A stretch of DNA of 64,000 bases from Linyphia triangularis (taxonomy: Eukaryota > Arthropoda > Arachnida > Araneae > Linyphiidae), in the NCBI GenBank assembly GCA_963978545.1, contig OZ021723.1, positions 248,001 to 312,000 on the forward strand. Reading direction: 5' to 3'. Position 1 is the first letter of the stretch. The number at the start of each line of letters is the position of its first letter. This document shows, in pieces, positions 56,265 through 64,000 of this stretch. Made by a program: the position numbers and the translations under genes. The notes beneath the pieces are model-generated. The model was not told the DNA's origin. It saw only the letters and a list, made by a program, of their open reading frames with translations, and ran no database searches.

Positions 56265-56575
56265 CTTTTAGAGACACCTCACTTTTTAGACATTTTTACA
56301 GTACCGAGTAATTAAAAAAAATTGATTTTGGGGGTGAAATGCCACAAACGACTGCCCGAATTAGGTAGGGGTATTTTTTTTAGGTATAATTGGCCGTAAG
56401 GCCAACGAAATAGGTTGAAATTTTTCCTTTTAGAGCGTGAAGCGCGCGCACACTTGACTTTTTAGACATTTTTACAGTACCGAGTAATTTTTTTAGGTTT
56501 AATTGGCCGTAAGGCCAACGAAATAGGTTGCAATTTTTCCTTTTAGAGCGCGAAGCGCGCGCACACCTTAGTTTT
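56265..56575 (+). repeat. Direct duplication with GC-rich hairpins
   Basis: The segment CTTTTTAGACATTTTTACAG, CCGAGTAATT, then AATTGGCCGTAAGGCCAACG, AATAGGTTG and GAAGCGCGCGCACAC occurs twice in tandem (from about 56280 and 56457). Confidence 0.85.
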
Positions 56576-56904
56576 TAGTAAGCAATTAAAAATATAAATA
56601 TTCTGGAAGGGATTAAATATTTGTCATTGATGTAAAAATTAATGAAATTTAACCCCTTATAAACTATTTGTAATTAAATTTTAAGTGCTAAAACTATTTT
56701 TCAATTATCCTTTACATTTAAATTGTTTAACCATTTAATTTTTTTTTCCTTCAAATATCGTTTGCAATTTTATTACATTTGAATTTTCGCCGATTTCGAA
56801 TATATTTACGCAATTCATTTGAATTTCTTCCCGGGATGTACGTTTTTAATATAAATGTAATCGATATGAATAGTGAAAACACTTAATTTTGCTACAACTT
56901 GCAT

Positions 56905-57000
56905 CGCAACCATAGCCTAACGGCTTTGGCATTGGACTTCAACCTTCCTATACCATCCACAATTCATGGAGCAGGTTCGATTCTCAATTTTTCACTTTCT
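56905..57000 (+). repeat. tRNA-like head (possible SINE)
   Basis: ATAGCCTAACGGCTTTGGC resembles an A box, and GCAGGTTCGATTCTC a B box 55 bases on. The part GCAGGTTCGATT.TCAATTTTT recurs at 57271-57295. No flanking duplication found. Confidence 0.35.
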
Positions 57001-57949
57001 GCTATTGTTTTGGGTTTGCCAGTTCACTTGGAAACATCGTGTTTTTCGCCGTTTTGGGTTTGCTGTAGCGTCGGAGTTCGCCATTGTTTACGTTTTGCGG
57101 AGAAGTTCAAAAAACGCCAAGTGCCACCATATAGCACATTTTAACCCTTAACTCCAAAAGATAAAAAAATAAAAAAAAATAAGGTCTATTCCTAGTTGAC
57201 GTTAAAATATCGCCAAGCCGATTTGGAGCTATTTAGTAGGCGATACAGTTCTAAATTTGGCAACACCCCTGCAGGTTCGATTATCAATTTTTCACTTTCG
57301 ATTTGGCGACATTTTGGCCTTGTCGCCAACTTTTTAAAAGCGCGCCAACCCATAAACGTGAAGTAGGAATTTACCAAAAATACAATGCAATCCTGCAAAA
57401 ATTGTTGGAATTTAAAATTTGCAACTAATTAAATCATCAATCACCAGAATTTAAACTACTCCATTTCAGATAAATATCGTAATGTTTAACAACAAATTTC
57501 ATTTAAATTACTTTTTGAAATACACAACTTTTTGAATTTTAGCCTTCAAATTAGCCAGTAAATAACAGGAGAAATCTAAATGATTTAATGTCTTATATTT
57601 TACAAAAAGCATTCATCTGCATTACGTTCAACTCTACACACTACATTTCAATGAAGTATATCAAATGAATAACAAAAATCGAAACAACCAGTACGCTGCA
57701 AATTTTATACAACAGTACACATTTTCGAATTACAAAACTTTTCTTACTTTGTATCAGGGTAATGGAAAGTTGCTTCATATAATTATGACAACAACGTGGT
57801 CATGTTCGTATCGCCATTTTATATTTCATAACACGTCTGGTCTGGAACAGGATGAAGGCAGAGGACACTCGTGTTTTGATTGGATAGTGATAGCACGTGA
57901 CCAATCAAAATCCTTACGTCATCCTCTAAAGTATCTTGCAAATCCTTAA

Positions 57950-58357
57950 AAACGTTGGAGGTTTTTATCAGAAACCTCGCGAAACCTTAAAAATACTTAA
58001 TAGCTTCACAGGTGTTTTTAGGTTTCTAAAAATTAAACCAATTAATTTAAGTGTTTTGATTTTTTTCTTATGCACTTGAATACTGATTTTGCTTTTGTTT
58101 CATTCCTCATGAAAAAAAAATTAAATCATTTTTCAAATTATAATTTATCATGTACTTTAAAAAAAAAAAAAAAAAATTAAATGCGGAATGCATTTTACAA
58201 TTTACTGTTCTAATTTAAAACAATATGCATTTTGTGTGAAATTAAAAGTTTTTTTTTTTTTTTAATTTATTATTATTTATTATTAATTATTATTATTTAT
58301 TATTATTATTATTATTTATTTATTTATTATTTATTTATTTATTATTATTTATTATTA

Positions 58358-58399
<42 letters not shown>

Positions 58400-59291
58400 T
58401 ATTATTATTATTTATTATTATTATTTATTATTATTTATTATTATTATTATTATTTATTATTATTATTTATTATTATTATTTATTATTATTATTTATTATT
58501 ATTATTTATTATTATTTATTTATTATTTATTTATTATTATTTATTATTATTATTTATTATTATTTATTATTATTATTTATTATTATTATTATTTATTATT
58601 ATTATTTATTATTATTTATCATTTATTGTTATTATTTATTATTATTAATTATTATTAATTATTATTAATTATTATTAATTATTATTAATTATTATTAATT
58701 ATTATTAATTATTATTATTATTCCTTTAGTAATGTTATTAAAAGGTATTCACTTATTCACTTGAATACCTTAGTCTTTACCTTTAAAATCTGGAGGTTTT
58801 ATCAGAAACCATGCAAAACCTGAAAAATACATTATAAGCTTCATAGGTTTCTCTAGGTTTTAAAGAAAAACCTTAAAATACATTCCTTTAGTCATGGTCA
58901 CCTGAATACCTTAGTAAAACCTCTAGAATCTGGACGTTTTTATCACAAACCATGCAAAACCTTAAAAATACCTAAAGCTTCACAGGTTTCTTTAGGTTTT
59001 ACAGAAAAAAACCTTAAAATACCTTCCTTAGTCATGGTATTAAAAGGTATTCACCTGAATACCTTAGTAAAACCTTTAGAATCTGGAGGTTTTTATTACA
59101 AACCTTTCCAAAACCTTAAAAATACCTGAAGCTTCGCAGGTTTCTTTAGGTTTCTAAAAATAATACCTAAAAATACCTTGAGTTAGGTATTTTTCCATGA
59201 GGTATTTTTAGTTAAAACCTCAAAAATACCTAATAAAACCTTGAATACCTAGTTTAAACCTTTAAAATACCTTTTTTTTTAGTAAGGGTAG
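57950..59291 (-). repeat. Right arm of the 9.8-kb element
   Basis: Three to four diverged units of about 140 bases with CCTTAGTCATGG, TATTCACCTGAATACC, AAACCTTAAAAATACCT and CTTCACAGGTTTCTTTAGG, followed by AAAATACCTT blocks to the end. The arm is split by a TTA microsatellite. Confidence 0.85.
58263..58721 (+). repeat. (TTA)n / (TTTA)n low-complexity repeat
   Basis: About 460 bases of TTATTA with TTTA interruptions, ending in six TTAATTATTA units. The 138-codon frame over it is an artefact. Confidence 0.98.
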
Positions 59292-59510
59292 TGACGTCAC
59301 AGTGGGTATGACGTCATTCATGATTTTACAAAATTTACTTTTAAGACGATGGCAGCAGTAGGAATATGCTAAGTTTTAGGCGGGATGGAGTTGAGTTGTT
59401 CTAGGGCTACTTTTAAGTGAATAACTTAGAGTGATAGGCTGTTTTACCAGTGACGTCACAGTGTTAATGTAGTGGGGATGACGTCACGATTTGCTTTATA
59501 TCAAAGTTTA
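59292..59510 (+). repeat. CRE-rich tandem array, right half
   Basis: Resumes with TGACGTCACAGTGGGTATGA, the same as the unit interrupted at 49491. A further unit starts at 59452 (TGACGTCACAGTG), after which the array decays. Shares GATGGAGTTGAGTTGTTCTA with the left half. Confidence 0.9.
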
Positions 59511-60764
59511 AGGAATGGCAACATCTTGTATCCTGATATAGCTAAGTCTCCTTTGATTGGTTGAAATAAAAGCTCACTTCTGATTGGTTAGAATATGTCA
59601 CGTGATTTCAAATGCTCTTCTCATTGACTATACAGTTTAGTAAGACAGTTTTCTACTAAGTTTAATGTAATTGCGGCGCCATCTAGTGGTAGGAAGGAAT
59701 ATAAATTACATAGTTTATAACTTTTCATGCTTAACCATTAAAAACTTCAAATACATGCAAAGATAATATACTAACACAAATGCGTAAAGTTTCGGATTGA
59801 GTTTATTTTTTTCTATAAGTGCTTAACACATTTAAACTAATGTTGAGAGATATAATCGCAAGACACTTTTAAGGAATCAGGTTTAATCAATATTAGACAC
59901 ATAAAGTCTCATTATTTTCTCAATAACAGTATGAAATGTAAATATAAATTAAAATTTATGAGAAAAAAAAAATTTAAACTTTGATATCTTAACGTGAAAA
60001 TTTCTTTTACAGAGCTTAACATGTCATTAAAAAGTTTTTTTCTTTTATTGTCATAGTTTTTGAAGGGATTGAATACACAACAAAAGAACTTAGACTAGAA
60101 TTAATTTTCAATATTCAGCAACTGAAACCCATTATGGAAGTTAAAGCAATGATTTTACAATTATTTTTAGGTTGAGTTAGTCTGACCCTGTTTAAGGAAT
60201 TAGTAGTTGTAGTGTGTTCACACGTGAGTTTGCAATACAATATTAGTAATATACATTTCCAAAAAACGAAATATTTATCACTTTAAATAGAAAAATGACG
60301 ATTTTTTTTATTTATTTATGTAAGTATTATTCTCAATTTTGTAAATTTTAAATGTATTATCCATATTTTATTGAAGAATTTATATATTTTTTCTTCTTCT
60401 TTCAGAATGGTTTAGGAAAAACATTTCATTTTAGTCAGAACAATGTTTTCAAAGAGATGGAAATACGCAACTTTTCGATATATCAACCTTCAAATACTTT
60501 GAAATTGATTCTATTTGTTACAACCGGTTGTAATTTAAAGCTATACTGTACTATGCGAGCGATATTATATATCTTAGCTACTTACTGTCTATGTTAAAAT
60601 TTATATTACCATTAAACTTGTTAGAAATTAATATGTCTATGTTAGTTATATTAACCAAGATAGTTTTTATTGTACAATGATACTTACTTAAGTTGATGAA
60701 TGGCAACACAGAACTAGCTGCTAATGCTGAATAGATATGTGATAACTGATTTTGGATACTCTAA
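59511..60764. other. Unassigned flank of CRE array
   Basis: Begins with two GATTGG CCAAT-type motifs and TCACGTGA (59538-59604). The 81-codon frame 60352-60597 follows a good acceptor-like CTTCTTTCAG at 60404, but no partner exon is evident. Confidence 0.35.
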
Positions 60765-60856
60765 TGTTTAAATAAGAGAGAAAAAGTAACATACTTGAAC
60801 ATCTTACAAGTAAGAATTCAAAAGTGAACATGAAAATTTACTTTACGAATAAATAT
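60765..60856 (+). repeat. 110-bp satellite, left piece
   Basis: TAAATAAGAGAGAAAAAGTAACATACTT...TTTACTTTACG matches the satellite to the right of the hAT element. The piece ends at the hAT target duplication. Confidence 0.8.
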
Positions 60857-61685
60857 TAGGGATGGAACGGATATCCGGCAAATATCCGATATCCGGCATA
60901 TCCGGTTGATTTTTCAATATCCGAAACCCCGTCGGATATCCGATTTGAAATACCGGACATCCGATAATTTCATTCGGATATCCGGCTGTATATCCGACCA
61001 CCAGGTATCCACAAGAAATAATTTTTTGAAAAAAATAATGATCTTTTTCGGACAAAGGGAACACCGCATCCTACACTTTTTTTTTATAATTTTTTTTTCT
61101 TGGACATAAATTGCAGTCAAGTTAGAAAACGAAAACAGAAAGAGGCGCCGTATTATTGACGCCGAGTTGATAAGCATAAACCATTCCTCCAATCTTTTTC
61201 CATACACATCCTTCATACGTGTTTTGCGATATGTTCTTTTCATTCCAAGTTTATGATCTGATTAATTCCAGATGTTATATTTGAATGCTTCTCCGTAAAA
61301 CTCGAACCGAAATACTGATAAATAGTACTTTTTTCCATAACATAAGTGACTTCTTAAGAGTTTTAGTTATTATCACTTCCTCCTTTTTTTCTGACATTTG
61401 CTAGCGAGTAAAAAGCAATAAATGGCCAATGCGCAATCCTCAGTGCTTTTTTTTTTGTTCTATCGACGATAATACCCTACCCCTTTATGCTGTGAATGGT
61501 ATGGTCTAATTTCTGATTTTTCATTGGCAGAAGTTGAAAGCTGGTATATTTTTTCAGACGTAAAATGAAGTATTGTAATTTTTAGGTCTTTAAAGCAGCG
61601 CCACAATGTGGAATTATATTTAGCTCTCTAGAATGCATTGAATTTTATTTTTCTCCAATTACAATCCAATTTATAATTTTTAATA

Positions 61686-62605
61686 ATGGCTCATTTAAAA
61701 TCACCCATTTGGAAGTATTTTAAAATTAATGGAAATGACGAAAGCAAAGCCCTATGTGTTACTTGCTCCACAGAATCGTTTAAAAAATGTGCGCGGCAAA
61801 AGCCCAAAATCCTTTCCCACAAAACCCTTATGGAACCATTTAATGAGTGTGCATAAGGAAATTCACCGTAGCTTAATAGACTCACTAAATGCATCAAATA
61901 TTGATGAACAAGAAAAAACAATTCATCAAAACAAGAAATGCACGCAGACAACATTGGAATCGAAATTATTTGTACCAAAATTGTGGAGTTTAGATGATCC
62001 TAAAACAAAAGCCTTAACCGCAAAAATATGTAAGTACTAATTTTGTTTGCTTATATTAAATATATATTTTAAATATGGTATAACATAATGTTGATGAATT
62101 TTGGGTCGAAATTTTTTAAGTTTATATTTAAAGACGGAATATTCCGATAGATCCAATTTAAGTTTTCTACGAGATTTCTTTAAATCCGTAATGTTTTAGG
62201 TGCATTGCAAAAAAAAATAGACTTCAATTTCATAAAATATTTAAAATAAATCTTTTGTTATTAACAAATGCCTCCGGTATAATTTTGTAATCATTTATCA
62301 ATTATAAACAATGCATGAAGTAAATTGAAAGTAGCTATATTTTGCACTTCAACATTGTAAAAAAAAATTTTAATATAATTTTAGGTGAGTTAATGGCTCT
62401 TGATGCTGAACCATTCTCCATTGTGAATAGAGAAGGCTTTGGTCAGTTAATAAAATACCTAGCTCCTCGTTATCCGCTTCCAAGTAGAAATTATTTTCGT
62501 GATAAAGCCCTGCCAGAACTATATGAAAAACTAAAAGTATCAATATTACAAGATATAAAATCAGCAACAAAGATCTCTTTCACTCATGAACTAAAGTTTA
62601 AATAA
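61686..62605 (+). pseudogene. hAT (ZBED-type) transposase, frameshifted and truncated
   Basis: ATG at 61686 opens a BED zinc finger: S-P-I-W-K-Y-F, then C-V-T-C. The finger continues (L-W-N-H-L-M-S-V-H-K-E) only in the +1 frame, so a frameshift lies near 61795-61815. The second frame runs to a donor GTAAGT at 62030; the intron (62030-62384) ends TTTTAG, and splicing joins K-I-C with E-L-M. Exon 2 reads D-A-E-P-F-S-I-V, G-F, P-R-Y-P-L-P-S-R and L-P-E-L-Y-E-K, the block before the catalytic domain in ZBED/hAT transposases. It stops just after I-S-F-T, so the RNase-H-like DDE core and dimerisation domain are gone. Confidence 0.85.
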
Positions 62606-62872
62606 AAAAAATAAACTCAGTGCGTGACAGCCCGTGTGGACTAAGGCCTGCTGGGCCCAGCTCAGCTTTCTCGTCTGTGGCATTTGTGTGTCACATAGCA
62701 GATGTTTCAGTCAGATGGTCATTCTGACGCCGAACCCCAGTGTTTAGCTCCCAAGCATGCATGGTCTTCCTCAGTTTATTTCTTTCAGGTATAAACAGCT
62801 AAGTCAACCTTGCCCAGTCCGCGAATCAAACAATGGACCTGTGGCATGCAGCGTGATGCGCTAACCACTAAT
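62606..62872 (-). mobile_element. Second type of tRNA-derived SINE
   Basis: Reading the minus strand from about 62872: TAGTGGTTAGCGCATCACGC (A box region), then GTTTGATTCGC (B box-like), then a GC-rich body ending near CTGTCACGCACTGAG. It differs from the 176-bp family elsewhere in the window. Ends and duplication not resolved. It lies where the transposase catalytic domain should be. Confidence 0.5.
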
Positions 62873-63028
62873 TATAATTTACTTAATACTTCATATTTTT
62901 AGTATATAGACCGAATATCCGGCCGGATATCCGGCGAAATCCGTTTCGGATATCCGTATCCGGTAGACATGGTACCCCGGATATCCGAAATCCGGTATCC
63001 GGCAAAACTCACATCCGTTCCATCCCTA

Positions 63029-64000
63029 ATAAATATCATGTCTTTAAAATGTGTACGAATATCACTAAATAAGAGAAAAAAGTAACATACTTAAACTCTT
63101 TACGACAAATAACTTTAAAATTAACGAAAAAAAACTTACTTTACACATAAAAATCACTTTAAAATGTGTAAAAATATCGCTAAATAAGAGAAAAAAAGTA
63201 ACTTACTTAAAATTTCTAAGATAAATATTTAACCTTTACGCGAAAATTCCCTTCATGTATAAAAATCACGACTTTAAAATATAACATGCAAGAGAAAAGT
63301 AACGTACTTAAACTTTCTACGACAAATAACTTTAACATTAACGTAAAATTTTACTTTACACATAAAAATCCCGATATTAAAATATGTAGAAATATCGCTA
63401 AATAAAAGAAAAAAAAAGTAACACACTTAAACTTTGTACGACAAATAACTTTGACATTAACGTAAAAAATGTTCTTCACATATAAAAATCACGACTTTAA
63501 ATTTGAAATGTAAGATGAAAGTATAACATACCTATAATTTCTACGACAAAGAATTCAAACATTGCCGTTCATGTATTTAAAATGTATAATGACAACTCTA
63601 ACTTTTAGAAAAAAGAAACACTAAAAATTTACAAGGCAAAGAATTTAAAATTGAACGTTAAAATTAACTTTACATGTACTATCATACTCTTATATCAACG
63701 ATAAATAAGATAAAAAAAGAACCTCTAAAAATTTATAAGGCAAAGAATTCAAATAATACGCGAAAATTTACCTCACATATAAAAATTATGTCTTTCAAAT
63801 GTGTAAGAATAACGCTAAATTAGAGAAAAAGAAATATTAAAAATTTATAAGGTAAGGAATTGAAACAATACGCGAAAATTTATTTCACACATAACATTTT
63901 TATCTTTAAAATGTGTAAGAATAATGCTAAATTAGAGAAGAAAAAAAGAAATAACATACTTAAACTTTCTTCGACAACAATTTAAACAATACGCGAAAAT
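63029..64000 (+). repeat. 110-bp satellite array, continues past right edge
   Basis: About nine units 96-118 bases apart, each with CACATAAAAATCACGACTTT, AAAATGTGTAAAAATATCGC, TAAATAAGAGAAAAA, AGTAACATACTTAAACTTTC and TACGACAAATAACTTTAA. Later units are shorter and more diverged. No coding potential. Confidence 0.9.

Larger units (their letters stand above)
49492..59291. mobile_element. 9.8-kb TIR element in the CRE array, TSD TGA
   Basis: Left end CTACCCTTACTAAAA and right end TTTTAGTAAGGGTAG are inverted. TGA flanks both sides (49489-49491 and 59292-59294), and removing the element restores a TGACGTCA array unit. Both arms are rich in AAGGTATTTT / AAAATACCTT blocks: 47-bp units on the left, about 140-bp units on the right. 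A three-base duplication and such arms do not let me assign a superfamily. The interior has nested elements and only short frames. Confidence 0.72.
60857..63028 (+). mobile_element. hAT transposon, 2.2 kb, 8-bp TSD
   Basis: TIRs TAGGGATGGAACGGAT and its complement (ATCCGTTCCATCCCTA, allowing one base). A perfect 8-bp duplication ATAAATAT flanks it (60849-60856 and 63029-63036). Both subterminal regions (60860-61000 and 62905-63000) are packed with the palindromic motif GGATATCCGG, probably transposase-binding sites. It encodes a broken hAT transposase and carries a later SINE. Confidence 0.93.

Noticed and set aside
57665..57949. 94-aa plus-strand frame
   Set aside because: No recognisable domain; it ends in promoter-like CACGTGACCAATCA and repeat-arm sequence.
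58232..58648. 138-aa Ile/Tyr/Leu-rich protein resembling a membrane protein
   Set aside because: Translation of the (TTA)n/(TTTA)n repeat; hydrophobicity is a by-product of base composition.
60404..60597. Additional transporter exon after CTTCTTTCAG
   Set aside because: The exon at 44885-44935 already gives a phase-correct stop. This frame has no family similarity and lies 15 kb further on, beyond several insertions.

Overview
This is AT-rich eukaryotic DNA dominated by transposable elements. The most likely source is a spider or other arachnid. That is an inference from the Ty3/gypsy Gag/Pol style, the tRNA-derived SINE family and several degraded transposon proteins of types I associate with arachnid genomes. 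There is no bacterial gene organisation, and almost every long open frame is either transposon-derived or a by-product of simple repeats.

The one host gene I can assemble is on the + strand. It is the 3' part of a major-facilitator transporter of the SVOP/SV2-like type, in six exons: 10490-10609, 14831-14942, 16496-16580, 20324-20413, 44137-44250 and 44885-44935 (stop). All five introns are GT-AG, the phases join without error, and the exons together code for about 190 residues (last transmembrane helices and the C-terminus). The 5' exons are outside the window or were not recognised. Intron 4 of this set is 23.7 kb and is filled with nested mobile elements.

Layout. 1-2790: 5' end of a minus-strand Ty3/gypsy element (LTR, tRNA-Leu-type primer site, gag, start of pol) running off the left edge. 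3275-6060: TIR element with a SINE inside. 6137-8864: TIR element with an 8-bp target duplication. 9630-10090: diverged tandem repeat. 10490-44935: transporter gene with elements in its introns: a TA-flanked element (11393-13380), hairpin MITEs (19069-19262, 22499-22781), a 9.66-kb foldback/Mutator-like element with a 9-bp target duplication (20524-30178), a degraded DDE-like ORF (36260-37350) broken by a second TA-type element (37353-43976), and a hAT-like element (41773-42907). 45113-45493: hairpin MITE just 3' of the gene. 47422-48040: degraded transposon ORF cut by a second gypsy copy (3' LTR 48048-48509, polypurine tract, end of pol).

48720-49491 and 59292-59510 are two halves of one roughly 154-bp tandem array carrying paired TGACGTCA (CRE-type) palindromes. 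They are split by a 9.8-kb element (49492-59291) with terminal inverted repeats, repetitive arms and a TGA duplication. Inside that element lie a hairpin transposon with a 5S-rRNA-like core (51634-52510) and a SINE (53912-54087). The right end is a roughly 110-bp satellite (60765-60856 and 63029-64000) interrupted by a hAT element (60857-63028) that keeps its 8-bp duplication and a frameshifted, truncated BED-finger transposase with an intron.

The transposons are mostly non-autonomous or broken. Their main effect on the host gene is to inflate its introns and fill its pre-mRNA with long inverted repeats. All homology statements rest on reading motifs by eye; no searches were run.
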